Positions 34,062 through 44,715 are shown, counted from the first letter of the stretch. The stretch is 64,000 nt of DNA from Flagellimonas flava (GCF_900129665.1 NZ_FQWL01000005.1:151085-215084); one strand, 5' to 3'. Numbers and translations are program-made. The notes: generated by a model from the sequence alone, not told the origin.

Positions 34062-35888
34062 CTAAACTTCCTTTAATTTATCCCACCAGAACTTTTTGAG
34101 CAAGTAACTTGTTAAAATCAACACTGCGGACCAAATCACCATTTGGGTATTTTCGCGCAGCATAAAATAAATGGGAATGACCACTTGGGCCATCTGCCAA
34201 ATGATTCCCACTACCACATTGAAACTGTCGCGACGAAAATCTTGGTTCGGTTCAAAGCTTGGATCTTCTGCCAAGACCTCCCTTTTAATCGGTCCCCAGA
34301 ATCCCCAAGGTCGTGTTTGTTTATAAAACTTTTTCACGGCTTCCTTATTGGGCAGGGGTTCCAAATAGGTTCCAATGATGCATCCCAAAAAGGAAAACAG
34401 AAAGATGATGGGGAAGACAAAAATGTCCACATATTGAGGGAAGAAAAACAGTTTAACGGTGGAGGCAATCAAACCGAAAAGCATCCCCCAAAAGTAGCCG
34501 TTACCCGTAAAGCGCCACCAAATCCATTTTAATACATTGGCCGCCACATATCCACCGTACAAGGCTGAACTAAGCCAAAGGATCAACTCGTTGAGCGATC
34601 CGGCGTTCAAACCAAAAATTATTCCTACCACCACCATGGCCAAGGAAGACCATATGCTCAGGTTGACTAAGCGTTTATCCGAAGCGCCTGGCTTGATGTA
34701 TTTCTTATAGATATCGTTTACGATATAAGCAGGTGCCGCATTGACAAATGCCGCAAAGGTGCCCATAAATGCTGCCAAAAACCCGGCCAACATCAATCCT
34801 TTTAGGCCAGCGGGAAGGAATTTATTGATGGCCATAGGAAGCACTTGTTCAAAGTCGATTTCACCACCCATGGCTGAAAGTTCCGGTCCTAGGTAAACTA
34901 GGGAAAGGACGGCAAACCCCACAATCATAAAATATCTGGGAATGTATAGCACACAAATGGTAAGGAAGCTCATTTTGGCAGCCTCGGCAGCGTTACGCGT
35001 CGCCAGAATCCGTTGCATATCATAGCTTGGTACCGGCCCCGCCGTCGATGCAAGGATGCCCTTCAACACCATAAGGATAAAAAGTAGACCAAAAAGGTCA
35101 AATCCATCTTTTCCAATCTTTGAATTTACCTGGGGAAAGGCACTATTACTCCAATCCAAGTCCAAGTTCCAACCAAACCATAAATCCTTCCAACCATTTG
35201 GCACAATTGTTTCAATCTGACCTGCATCAACCATATTGAATGCGATGATACCCACACCTATACAGGCAATGGTCATGATTACAAACTGCATCACCTCCGT
35301 GGCCACAACGCTGTGCATTCCTCCCTTAACAGTATACAAGGAGGTAAGTCCACATATAAGCAACGCATAACTTTTGGCAGAGGAAACGTGATATCCGAAA
35401 AATTCAAAAGCCAGGTCCCAAGGCAAAATAGAGGTGCAATACTTTCCTATTCCCTCAAAAAAATAAGCGATAAACCCCAAGACACTGATGACGGCAAAAA
35501 TAACTATGATAATATGCGAGAGCTTAGCTCCTTTTCCATCTCCAAAGCGAAAGGTAATCCACTCCGCTCCGGTCATTACATTAGATCTTCGCATCCAAAT
35601 AGCCAAATAGACAAAAATGAAGACTTGGTTCCAAACGGGCCACAACCAGGGCAACCAGGCGCTTTTAAGTCCGTATACGAAAAGGATGCCCACGGTCCAC
35701 ATCGTCCCTGAAATATCGAACATTCCTGAGGCATTACTTAATCCCAGATAATACCATGGCAACTGATTACCTCCCAAGAAATAAGACTCTAGGTTTTTAG
35801 ACGACTTTTTGGATAGGTAGAACCCAAGAGCAAGTACCCCAACCACATAGGCAAGAACAATTGCAATATCAATGTTTGAAATCTCCAT
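34062..35888 (-). CDS. Sodium:solute symporter (SSS family)
   Basis: A 608-residue inner-membrane transporter with 13-14 helices. The N-terminal signature of the family is visible in FYLSKKSSKNLESYFLGGNQLPWYYLGLS and later in AAFMGTFAAFVNAAPAYIVNDIY, which holds sodium-binding positions. Sugar- and sialic-acid-type SSS carriers have this length. It heads a five-gene operon (symporter, DUF4434, AGE epimerase, GHL10, FAD oxidoreductase). ATG 35906 is an alternative start six codons upstream. Confidence 0.9.
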   Translation of the reverse strand: MEISNIDIAIVLAYVVGVLALGFYLSKKSSKNLESYFLGGNQLPWYYLGLSNASGMFDISGTMWTVGILFVYGLKSAWLPWLWPVWNQVFIFVYLAIWMRRSNVMTGAEWITFRFGDGKGAKLSHIIIVIFAVISVLGFIAYFFEGIGKYCTSILPWDLAFEFFGYHVSSAKSYALLICGLTSLYTVKGGMHSVVATEVMQFVIMTIACIGVGIIAFNMVDAGQIETIVPNGWKDLWFGWNLDLDWSNSAFPQVNSKIGKDGFDLFGLLFILMVLKGILASTAGPVPSYDMQRILATRNAAEAAKMSFLTICVLYIPRYFMIVGFAVLSLVYLGPELSAMGGEIDFEQVLPMAINKFLPAGLKGLMLAGFLAAFMGTFAAFVNAAPAYIVNDIYKKYIKPGASDKRLVNLSIWSSLAMVVVGIIFGLNAGSLNELILWLSSALYGGYVAANVLKWIWWRFTGNGYFWGMLFGLIASTVKLFFFPQYVDIFVFPIIFLFSFLGCIIGTYLEPLPNKEAVKKFYKQTRPWGFWGPIKREVLAEDPSFEPNQDFRRDSFNVVVGIIWQMAQVVIPIYFMLRENTQMVIWSAVLILTSYLLKKFWWDKLKEV

Positions 35889-36246
35889 ATTACCGGACAA
35901 TAGCATGTTTTGGTGTTATTGACCTTTCCAAGTTCAACTTGATTGATCAAAAAGTATTGAGTCAAAGCAAATCTAAATGATTATGACAATATAGAATGTG
36001 TTCACGAGCACATTTATAGAATTGACAATAAAATAAGTTATTTGATAAATAATTTTCAATGATTCGATTTGATTTTAATTTTTAATTTATTGCTATTGCA
36101 TGCCAACTTTACTACTTTGGTTCCCAATTTGTCTCTGATAGTATTTTTTGGCTGTTTATAATCGCCCAGTTTGACTTTTATAGCATAAAAGCCTGATTTA
36201 CACCTATAGGAAACCAATGTAATCTCCGAAACAATATACCCAGCAC
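35889..36246. other. Divergent regulatory region between symporter operon and LacI-type regulator
   Basis: A 358-base AT-rich intergenic region with no convincing gene. It contains a consensus -7 box for the symporter operon (TAGATTTG on the minus strand, 35975-35968) and a 20-bp palindrome at 35995-36014 just upstream of it. The rest is A/T-rich sequence with no further repeats that I can support. Confidence 0.6.
35995..36014. promoter_or_regulatory. Candidate LacI-family operator (AATGTG-N8-CACATT)
   Basis: A perfect 6+6 palindrome with an 8-base centre lies in the gap between the LacI-type regulator and the symporter operon. It sits at about -33 to -52 relative to the predicted operon start. 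LacI-family dimers bind palindromes of this size, so it may be a repressor or activator site. The role is inferred from symmetry and position. Confidence 0.5.
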
Positions 36247-37278
36247 ATGCATCCCAAAAAATATACCCTCCAAGATATCGCTGAACTCGCCCAAGTTTCC
36301 AGGGGCACTGTGGACAGGGTGGTAAATAATAGGGGCAAGGTTTCGGCAAAAGCCAAGGAGAAAGTAGAAAAAGTTTTAAAGGAAATAGATTATAAACCAA
36401 ATCTAATTGCAAGGTCTTTGAAGCGGCATAAAAATCTTGCAATAGCTGTTGTGATACCACAGCACAATCAACATGATGTTTATTGGGACCAATGCGCCCA
36501 AGGAATTCAGGAAGCTGGCAAAAAATGGAGTCAGTTTGGAATTGAACTCAACTATTTTTACTATCAGAAAAGTAAGGAGAGTTTTGTAAAAACCCTTATG
36601 GAAGCATGGCAGACAGGTCCAAATGCAATTTTGATGGCGCCCATTTATTATGAAGAGTTAAAGTGGGTGTTTCCACAAATTGAACAGCTAGATATACCTA
36701 TTGGATTTATAAATACTCCTATTGAGGAGGTCGACTATTTGACCTTTGTAGGACAAGATTATAAGAAGAGCGGTAGGCTGGCGGCACAACTTATGGAAAA
36801 TCTTATAAAATCCTATCCACCACAGAAAATCCTGATTGCCCATATTGGCGTAGATACCGATCACGCAATTCATTTACATGACAAAGAGAAAGGTTTTAGG
36901 GAGTACTTCGCCGAACGTATCCCTGATTTTGAAATTGAGACAATCTCGTTCCGCACTGATAATGTATCCAAGAATTTGGATTCATTTATGTCTGATTTTG
37001 CAGGGGTTTATGTTACCACTTCCAAGACCCATTTGCTATCGGAATATCTAAGTAGTCATCCTAAAATTAAGGTCATAGGCTATGACTTGGTTCCAAGAAA
37101 CATAGAACTGTTAAGGAAAGGCACTATCAATATGCTTCTAAACCAGAACCCAAAAATGCAAGGTCATGCCTGTATTGACCATCTTTCAAACCATTTACTA
37201 TACAACATAGCCGTTGATAAGAAAAAGCTATTTCCTATTGATATTGTATTGACAGAAAATTTGCCAAGTTATCTCTAA
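36247..37278 (+). CDS. LacI-family transcriptional regulator with periplasmic-binding-like domain
   Basis: A 343-residue regulator. The N-terminal HTH is YTLQDIAELAQVSRGTVDRVVNNRGKVSAKAKEKV (about 6-40) with the hinge helix IARSLKRHKN. A type I periplasmic-binding domain follows (IAVVIPQHNQHDVYWDQCAQGIQEA, then FVGQDYKKSGRLAAQLM), which would sense a sugar. It is divergent from the SSS symporter operon and is its likely controller. Confidence 0.9.
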   Translation: MHPKKYTLQDIAELAQVSRGTVDRVVNNRGKVSAKAKEKVEKVLKEIDYKPNLIARSLKRHKNLAIAVVIPQHNQHDVYWDQCAQGIQEAGKKWSQFGIELNYFYYQKSKESFVKTLMEAWQTGPNAILMAPIYYEELKWVFPQIEQLDIPIGFINTPIEEVDYLTFVGQDYKKSGRLAAQLMENLIKSYPPQKILIAHIGVDTDHAIHLHDKEKGFREYFAERIPDFEIETISFRTDNVSKNLDSFMSDFAGVYVTTSKTHLLSEYLSSHPKIKVIGYDLVPRNIELLRKGTINMLLNQNPKMQGHACIDHLSNHLLYNIAVDKKKLFPIDIVLTENLPSYL

Positions 37279-37291
37279 TTTTCAATGCTAC

Positions 37292-38206
37292 CTAGCTTCT
37301 AATCAAAGGCATGGTACTGCATCTTAGCAGCCCTTCCTGTTTAGCGATTTCGGCATATGGGATTTCCTCTACAATAAAACCTTGCTCCCGCAGCCAATTA
37401 TTAAGTCGGGTAAAATTCTTTTCGGAGACGACGACCTCTGGGGAAATGGAAAAAACATTGCTGAACATTTGGTACATTTCGTCTTTGGTAATTTCGAAAA
37501 TGTTCTCTTGCCCAAAATAATCTACCAACCATTGGTACTCTTCTTCTACCAAAAACCCATTTTTATGCAAAATGGCCTTATCCTTTCCCACAGGTTGAAA
37601 ACAGCAGTCTAAATGAAGGGCATTGTCCTTGGCATTAGTATTGGATTTTCGAAGCTCGAACGATTTTACCGTTTTGTTTGGAAACTGTTCCTTAAGGAAC
37701 TCCACAGCCTGTTTATTAGTTCTAGCAGTAATGTAATCGGGGTAGTCTTCTCCGGTATAGGTCCCCACAAAGATGTAGTTATTCCACGGCATTACATCCC
37801 CGCCTTCAATATGAACCTCCTCGGGAGGCCTAATAATTTTCAAGGGATCTATCTGATCCAATACATGCTGTATGGCCTCAAATTCCCTTTCCCTATCAGG
37901 GAGGATGTTAGAGTGAAAAATTCGGTCCTCAATAACAAACGCAATGTCCCTTGAAAAAATCTGATTACAGTCCTTTAGCACCGTAGGCCTATACACTTTA
38001 ACTCCATGCTTTGCAAAAACCTCGGCAAAGGCGTCCATTTCCTTTACCATATCGGCCTCCAGGGGATAAGTACCTGCCAAAATATGCTCAAGAGACTTTG
38101 GATCGTATGCCTGCTCCGGGGTGGGTGTTGGCCCGCAGCTTTCTGCAGTTCCCAAAATTACCGCCTTTAAGGAGCTGGTCTCATCTTCAATATGCAATTG
38201 CATCAT
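37292..38206 (-). CDS. Dimethylarginine dimethylaminohydrolase-like protein (amidinotransferase fold)
   Basis: A 304-residue member of the arginine-modifying superfamily. It has EEVHIEGGDVMPWNNYIFVG (Glu/Asp substrate contacts), HLDCCFQPVG with the catalytic His and the nucleophile Cys in GLLRCSTMPLIRS at the end. Substrate could be methylated arginine, arginine or another guanidino compound. It starts MMQLHIEDE; the second Met is equally possible. It lies on the same strand as ctlX but is separated from it by the sugar locus. Confidence 0.83.
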   Translation of the reverse strand: MMQLHIEDETSSLKAVILGTAESCGPTPTPEQAYDPKSLEHILAGTYPLEADMVKEMDAFAEVFAKHGVKVYRPTVLKDCNQIFSRDIAFVIEDRIFHSNILPDREREFEAIQHVLDQIDPLKIIRPPEEVHIEGGDVMPWNNYIFVGTYTGEDYPDYITARTNKQAVEFLKEQFPNKTVKSFELRKSNTNAKDNALHLDCCFQPVGKDKAILHKNGFLVEEEYQWLVDYFGQENIFEITKDEMYQMFSNVFSISPEVVVSEKNFTRLNNWLREQGFIVEEIPYAEIAKQEGLLRCSTMPLIRS

Positions 38207-38337
38207 TTCATTTCATTTTCTAGAAAAGGAATCCCAATTCGTATCCCATAGAAGGAAATCCCTAAAAATTCTAAGGCAAAACTAGTGCTTTGCCTGCAAT
38301 TTTCCATTTGCAAATTCAGAAAAATAATAATTCGTAA

Positions 38338-38374
38338 AAGGGTTTTACAACAGCAAGATTATCCAAAAACCCTT
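38338..38374. repeat. Inverted repeat in the DDAH-like upstream region
   Basis: AAGGGTTTT (38338-38346) and AAAACCCTT (38366-38374) form a 9-bp perfect inverted repeat with a 19-nt loop. On the plus strand it is followed by GTCTTTTT, so it could act as a weak terminator or a small-RNA end, or as an operator between the divergent genes. No other evidence points to one choice. Confidence 0.35.
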
Positions 38375-38494
38375 GTCTTTTTAAATAACTGATATTCAAC
38401 TTTTTAAATTGAAAAAAAGCTAAATTTTAAGCGTTAAAAATGTAAATAATTTCTATGGTATTACTACTTTTATTTGAAGAAAATCCACAGGATT

Positions 38495-38959
38495 ATGAAA
38501 AAGGCAGCCATTCTCTTTTTCTCTATTATGATTATTGCCCTTGGAGCATGGTCACTAAACTCATTTTCTAACAAAATATCCCCTTCCAACACAGAAAATG
38601 TGAGCTCCATGGACATGAAGGAGTACGGCAACAAATATTCAGATTGCATCAATGGTTCTGAGCTGGATTCCTTCACCAAGCAAGTGTTTGAAACAAACTT
38701 TAAAACCACCAAACTCCCGGTTAAGAGCATCGATAAAAGTTTGGAAAATTATCAACGCTCTCTAGAAGTCACTATAGAAAACCTTAACGCCATTGACGCC
38801 CACGACTTTTTACATTCCGAGTATGAACGTTACAAAACCGAAATGAGCCAGGAGACGCTTTCTGGAGTCAGAGCTTATTATCTCGCAGGTGCCATGAAAG
38901 TCTGTTTCAATTTGGATAAGTCGTTAAACCAGGACTCAAACCATCTCCCCCAACCTTAG
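38495..38959 (+). CDS. Hypothetical secreted or membrane-anchored small protein
   Basis: A 154-residue protein with an N-terminal hydrophobic segment (AAILFFSIMIIALGAWSL) that may be an uncleaved signal anchor. The following region is polar and mainly helical, with two Cys (SDCIN and KVCFN) that could form a disulphide in the periplasm. I recognise no family. I start at ATG 38495; a TTG at 38474 would add seven residues. A strong terminator follows the stop directly, supporting it as a real single-gene unit. Confidence 0.65.
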   Translation: MKKAAILFFSIMIIALGAWSLNSFSNKISPSNTENVSSMDMKEYGNKYSDCINGSELDSFTKQVFETNFKTTKLPVKSIDKSLENYQRSLEVTIENLNAIDAHDFLHSEYERYKTEMSQETLSGVRAYYLAGAMKVCFNLDKSLNQDSNHLPQP

Positions 38960-38962
38960 TTC

Positions 38963-38996
38963 AAACAAAAAACGGCTCAAAGGCCGTTTTTTGTTT
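38963..38996. terminator. Bidirectional intrinsic terminator
   Basis: A perfect 14-bp stem AAACAAAAAACGGC (38963-38976) / GCCGTTTTTTGTTT (38983-38996) with loop TCAAAG separates the small secreted protein gene from the convergent gltA. Confidence 0.88.
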
Positions 38997-39015
38997 ACTA
39001 ATTACGTGTTGTCTT

Positions 39016-40299
39016 TTATCTCTTTTTAACGGGAATGAAAGGCCTAAGGTTTTCACCGACATAGATTTGTCTAGGTCTTCCTATTGGCTCACCTCTTAAA
39101 CGCATTTCTCTCCACTGGGCAATCCATCCAGGCAATCTACCCAGTGCAAACATTACCGTGAACATCTCTGTAGGTATCCCCAAAGCTCTATAAATAATAC
39201 CTGAATAAAAATCCACATTTGGATATAGTTTGCGTTTTACAAAGTATTCATCTTCCAATGCTTCTTTTTCAAGACCTTTGGCAATATCCAAAATAGGGTC
39301 ATCTATTCCCAAATTGCCCAAAACCTCATCTGCAGCTTTTTTAATAATGCGAGCTCGCGGGTCAAAGTTCTTGTAAACGCGGTGTCCGAACCCCATCAAC
39401 CTAAAGGGGTCGCTTTTATCCTTGGCCTTGGCCATATATTTTTTGGTATCGCCACCATCTTCCTGGATGGCCTGCAACATCTCCAAAACCGCTTGGTTGG
39501 CTCCACCATGAAGTGGTCCCCAAAGTGCAGAGATGCCTGCGGACAACGAAGCGAAAAGGCCGGCATGCGAAGATCCAACGATTCGAACTGTAGAAGTAGA
39601 GCAATTTTGCTCATGATCCCCATGCAAAATCAATAGTTTGTCTATCGCATCTATTGCGATATCGTCACGTTTGTATTCTTGGTTGGGTTTTTTGAACATC
39701 ATTTTATGAATGTTCTCCACATAACCCAACGAATCGTCACCATAGTCCAAAGGAAGTCCTTTTTTCTTGCGTTGTGTCCAAGCCACCAGTACTGGGAACT
39801 TGGCCAAAATACGCACGATGGAATGGTACATTGCCGTTTCCGAAGACACATCTACCGAAGTAGGATTAAAGGCTACCAAGGCACTCGTTAAAGAGGATAA
39901 AACACCCATTGGGTGCGCAGATTTTGGAAAAGCATCCAAAATCTTCTTCATTTCCTCATCCACGTGGGACTCTTCCTTTATGTCGTTATGGAAATTGGCA
40001 AGCTGTTCTTTATTGGGTAGTTCCCCGAAAATTAAGAGGTAGGCCACCTCTAAAAAATCTGCTTTCTCGGCCAAATCCTCTATGGAGTATCCGCGGTAAC
40101 GTAAAATTCCCTTTTCTCCGTCCAAAAAGGTAATGGCACTTTCACAAGAACCGGTGTTCTTATAACCCGGGTCTATTGTTACCATTCCACTTGAAGATCG
40201 TAAGGTTTTGATATCTATAGCAAGTTCATTTTCAGAACCTTCAATAACAGGAAATTCATATTTTTCACCACCATATTCCAGTACAGCTTTGTCCGACAT
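39016..40299 (-). CDS. gltA: Citrate synthase
   Basis: Condenses acetyl-CoA and oxaloacetate in the TCA cycle. The 427-residue protein is of the gram-negative type II size, with the N-terminal beta domain before the fold. Active-site segments are GPLHGGANQAVLEM (His), GFGHRVYKNFDPRARIIKK (His and Arg) and NVDFYSGIIYRALGIP (Asp). A run of three 8-bp repeats lies immediately upstream of the start codon. Confidence 0.97.
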   Translation of the reverse strand: MSDKAVLEYGGEKYEFPVIEGSENELAIDIKTLRSSSGMVTIDPGYKNTGSCESAITFLDGEKGILRYRGYSIEDLAEKADFLEVAYLLIFGELPNKEQLANFHNDIKEESHVDEEMKKILDAFPKSAHPMGVLSSLTSALVAFNPTSVDVSSETAMYHSIVRILAKFPVLVAWTQRKKKGLPLDYGDDSLGYVENIHKMMFKKPNQEYKRDDIAIDAIDKLLILHGDHEQNCSTSTVRIVGSSHAGLFASLSAGISALWGPLHGGANQAVLEMLQAIQEDGGDTKKYMAKAKDKSDPFRLMGFGHRVYKNFDPRARIIKKAADEVLGNLGIDDPILDIAKGLEKEALEDEYFVKRKLYPNVDFYSGIIYRALGIPTEMFTVMFALGRLPGWIAQWREMRLRGEPIGRPRQIYVGENLRPFIPVKKR

Positions 40300-40305
40300 A
40301 TTTAA

Positions 40306-40329
40306 GATTAATAGATTAATAGATTAATA
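40306..40329. repeat. Three tandem copies of GATTAATA before gltA
   Basis: Three exact 8-bp copies, 40306-40313, 40314-40321 and 40322-40329, lie 7 bases upstream of the gltA ATG in the leader. Slippage between copies would change the leader length, so it may be a variable site. No other role is evident. Confidence 0.7.
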
Positions 40330-40439
40330 AAATAGAAGGTGAAAATTACGAAAAAGCAAAACCATTAACAATTTCTGCGCGCTCTTTCTCAATGGGCAAA
40401 AGCACAAATAAATGTTAAGTTTCCAACAGGTTTGGACGC

Positions 40440-41975
40440 CTAAAAATTATAAAGTTCCTTGTAATAGTTGTCAACCGATTTTTTCCAGGTAAACCTCATT
40501 TTTTTGGCAGCTGTTTGGATTTTCTTCCAAGTGGGCTTGTCGTTTTTATAGACATCCAAAGCAAGGTCAAAACCATCCAACATACTTTTAATTTTATCGT
40601 CGTACGTATCGCCATCAAAACTGAATCCCGTTTTCATGTGCTTTACTGTATCCTTGAGCCCCCCTGTATGGTGCACCAAACATGGATTTCCATTTCTCAT
40701 GGCCAACATCTGGCTAATGCCACAAGGTTCAAACAAACTCGGCATAAAATAGAGATCTGACTCCAAGTAAATGGAATCTATCAGATTTTCTGACTGACCA
40801 TTTGTAAATATGAAGTTTTTATGCTCGTAGCTCAGTTTTCTAAACAGTTCTTCATATTCGGGCGCACCTGTACCTAGAAGCATAAAAATACCGTCCACCT
40901 TTTCCAGCTTTTTCAGAATTTCCACAAATGCCTCCGGTGATCTTCTAAAAAAATAGAATTTTTGCTCCGTAAGCCGGGCCACGCTGGAAACGATAAATTT
41001 GGGGCGATTGTCCACATACTCCATGATTTTCTCTCCGGTATGGGCTAAAAAATCGGCCTTATATTTTTTGGATTCCTCTTGTAACCATCTAAACAATGCC
41101 TTAACCGTATTCCTGTAGATAAAGCCCTTTTCCTCCTTATTTATGTTTTTGTAATTACATCCATTAAGGATTCCAAAGAGTCTTCCCTCTTCATCTGCCT
41201 TGAGCAAATCTTCTTCAAGACCCTCTCCGCCAATAAATTCTGGTGGTGAGCTGGGCAGCATCACATCTTTTTTGTAGGAAGGGGATACAGTATGAACAGC
41301 ATCGGCAAAACGAATCCCCACTGCCATAAGGTTGATACAATCCTGATAGCGATAATCCATCAAAGTCCGGTAATCGAACACCACATCAGGAAACCAATTC
41401 CGTACCGAGGAGTAATTATCCTCAAAAGGTCTGATCCCTTGAATGGCCAAATTATGGATGCTATATACTGTTCGAATGTCTTTTAAGCCACCATAATCCT
41501 CATGGTATTCTCTAAGAAACAATAGGAGACTCGAGTGCCAGTCGTGCATATGAATGATATCCACCTTGCCAAATGCGCCCTTCTTAATTGCTTCGGCCAT
41601 GGCCGTATTGAAGATGAAGTACTTTATCGCATCGGTATAGAAAGGCTCCTCCGGGTCATTGTGATAAATATGGGCGATATCACCAGCCTCAATTTCTGGG
41701 TGGTGAATTACATAATGTACAATATTGGGAAATTCCTTTTTGGGTTGCACCTCGTACAACTCAGCTGCATAGGGCAGGCCCCGTAGATTAAAATTCAGGT
41801 TGGTCTTGAAAAGTCCGCCATGATGTAATCTTCCGTAGGAAGGGACAACCACATGGACCTTATCCCCGCGTTCCGATATTTGCCGTGGAACATCCCGGAC
41901 CACATCTCCCATTCCTCCTGCTTTACAATTGGCCAAGGCATCGTTTTCGGCTGCCACAAAAACAAAATTGTTCAT
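40440..41975 (-). CDS. glgA: Glycogen/starch synthase (GT5)
   Basis: A 511-residue GT-B fold glycosyltransferase extending alpha-1,4-glucan from ADP- or UDP-glucose. The N-terminal domain has the substrate-binding KAGGMGDVVRDVPRQ (KxGG, about 18-21), and the C-terminal domain has SLFEPCGISQMLAMRNGNPCLVHHTGGLKDTV. There are no other glycogen genes nearby. Length slightly exceeds typical bacterial GlgA. The sugar-nucleotide preference cannot be read from the sequence. Confidence 0.92.
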   Translation of the reverse strand: MNNFVFVAAENDALANCKAGGMGDVVRDVPRQISERGDKVHVVVPSYGRLHHGGLFKTNLNFNLRGLPYAAELYEVQPKKEFPNIVHYVIHHPEIEAGDIAHIYHNDPEEPFYTDAIKYFIFNTAMAEAIKKGAFGKVDIIHMHDWHSSLLLFLREYHEDYGGLKDIRTVYSIHNLAIQGIRPFEDNYSSVRNWFPDVVFDYRTLMDYRYQDCINLMAVGIRFADAVHTVSPSYKKDVMLPSSPPEFIGGEGLEEDLLKADEEGRLFGILNGCNYKNINKEEKGFIYRNTVKALFRWLQEESKKYKADFLAHTGEKIMEYVDNRPKFIVSSVARLTEQKFYFFRRSPEAFVEILKKLEKVDGIFMLLGTGAPEYEELFRKLSYEHKNFIFTNGQSENLIDSIYLESDLYFMPSLFEPCGISQMLAMRNGNPCLVHHTGGLKDTVKHMKTGFSFDGDTYDDKIKSMLDGFDLALDVYKNDKPTWKKIQTAAKKMRFTWKKSVDNYYKELYNF

Positions 41976-42042
41976 TGCGTTAAGTTTGTTTGGTTTGGAT
42001 TAATTCAATTAAGTTAACCAAAGTTTATTTCGGAAGCAAAAA

Positions 42043-42070
42043 AAAGCCTTTCACGTTTGGGAAAGGCTTT
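42043..42070 (-). terminator. Intrinsic terminator after eno
   Basis: On the minus strand, AAAGCCTTTC (42070-42061) / GAAAGGCTTT (42052-42043) form a 10-bp stem with an 8-nt loop. A continuous run of T follows, 25 bases after the eno stop. Confidence 0.88.
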
Positions 42071-42095
42071 GCTTATGCTAAAAAAACATTATGAA

Positions 42096-43394
<1,299 letters not shown>

Positions 43395-43505
43395 TTAAAA
43401 TTTATGGTTGAAATTAATTTGCCAAAGATACAAAAGGTAGCATGTTTTGCTCCATGACAACCCTCATAAAACACTGATAATAACCTAAAAATAAACTACA
43501 ACGTT

Positions 43506-44618
43506 TTAGTTGCGGCTTGTCTTGATGGCATCAAAAAACTGGTCGAACAGATAGTCGGCATCATGTGGTCCCGGACTTGCTTCCGGATGGTACTGTACCG
43601 AGAAAACATCCTTATCCTTCATTTTGATTCCAGCCACGGTATTATCGTTCAAATGTAAGTGTGTAATCTCCAAATCCTTATTGGCCTCTGTCTCTTCCCT
43701 ATTGATGGCAAATCCATGGTTTTGGGAGGTGATTTCACCTTTCCCGGTGACCAAATTGAGAATGGGGTGGTTAATACCCCTATGACCATTGTGCATTTTG
43801 TAGGTGGACACTCCATTGGCCAATGCCAATACTTGATGCCCCAAGCAAATACCGAACAAAGGCTTGTCCGATTCGATCATCTCTTTCGCCGTCGAAATGG
43901 CCTCGGTTAAAGGTTCAGGGTCACCGGGGCCATTGGAGATAAAATAACCATCAGGGTTCCAGGCTTCCAACTCCTTAAAAGGCGTGTTGTACGGGAATAC
44001 TTTTACATAGGCCCCGCGTTTGGCCAGATTGCGTAGAATATTTTTCTTGATACCGATATCAAGTGCAGAAATCTTAAACTTGGCATTTTCCTCCCCGTAG
44101 TAATAGGGTTCTTCAGTCGACACTTTGGAAGCCAATTCCAAGCCTACCATACTTGGCACCTTTTTCAGTTCTTCCTTAAGTGCATCCAACTCATCCACGC
44201 GTGTAGAAATCAAGGCATTCATGGCTCCGTTATCCCTAATATAACTGACCAAGGCTCTTGTATCAACATCAGAAATCGCAAAGAGGTTGTTTTTTTCCAA
44301 AAATTCCAAAAGGCTTATATCAGCATCGGGTCGGGAATACTCATAGCTAAAGTTCTTTACAATGAGCCCGGCAATCTTGATGGAGTCTGATTCCACTTCG
44401 TCCTTGTGTGTTCCATAGTTTCCAATATGGGCATTGGTGGTCACCATAAGCTGCCCAAAATAAGAGGGGTCTGTAAAAATCTCTTGATAACCGGTCATCC
44501 CGGTATTGAAACAAACCTCGCCTACAGCGGTACCTTCCCTGTTACCCACGGCTTTTCCGTAGAACACTGTACCGTCTGCCAATAATACTAATGCCTTTTT
44601 CTTTTTGTGATACTTCAT
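43506..44618 (-). CDS. carA: Carbamoyl-phosphate synthase small subunit (glutaminase)
   Basis: Hydrolyses glutamine to feed ammonia to the CarB subunit for arginine and pyrimidine synthesis. The N-terminal domain starts LVLLADGTVFYGKAVG. The class I glutaminase domain has the nucleophile in GICLGHQVLALANG and the His/Glu of the triad in VQYHPEASPGPHD. From ATG 44618 it has 370 residues. An in-frame ATG at 44675 is rejected because the rplQ terminator lies between the two. carB is not adjacent. Confidence 0.97.
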   Translation of the reverse strand: MKYHKKKKALVLLADGTVFYGKAVGNREGTAVGEVCFNTGMTGYQEIFTDPSYFGQLMVTTNAHIGNYGTHKDEVESDSIKIAGLIVKNFSYEYSRPDADISLLEFLEKNNLFAISDVDTRALVSYIRDNGAMNALISTRVDELDALKEELKKVPSMVGLELASKVSTEEPYYYGEENAKFKISALDIGIKKNILRNLAKRGAYVKVFPYNTPFKELEAWNPDGYFISNGPGDPEPLTEAISTAKEMIESDKPLFGICLGHQVLALANGVSTYKMHNGHRGINHPILNLVTGKGEITSQNHGFAINREETEANKDLEITHLHLNDNTVAGIKMKDKDVFSVQYHPEASPGPHDADYLFDQFFDAIKTSRN

Positions 44619-44656
44619 ATAGGTCTTAAAAATTTCGGTTTGACAAAAAAACATAA

Positions 44657-44686
44657 AAAAAGGATAAGTTTTCACTTATCCTTTTT
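44657..44686 (-). terminator. Terminator of the ribosomal-protein run
   Basis: A 12-bp stem AAAAAGGATAAG (44657-44668) / CTTATCCTTTTT (44675-44686) with a 6-nt loop, followed on the minus strand by more T. It ends transcription after rplQ and upstream of carA. Confidence 0.88.
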
Positions 44687-44715
44687 CCAATTATCTAATA
44701 GTTAATAACATATTG

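Noticed and set aside
44619..44675. Upstream ATG extension of carA
   Set aside because: The extension overlaps the rplQ terminator and is not part of the CarA family N-terminus.
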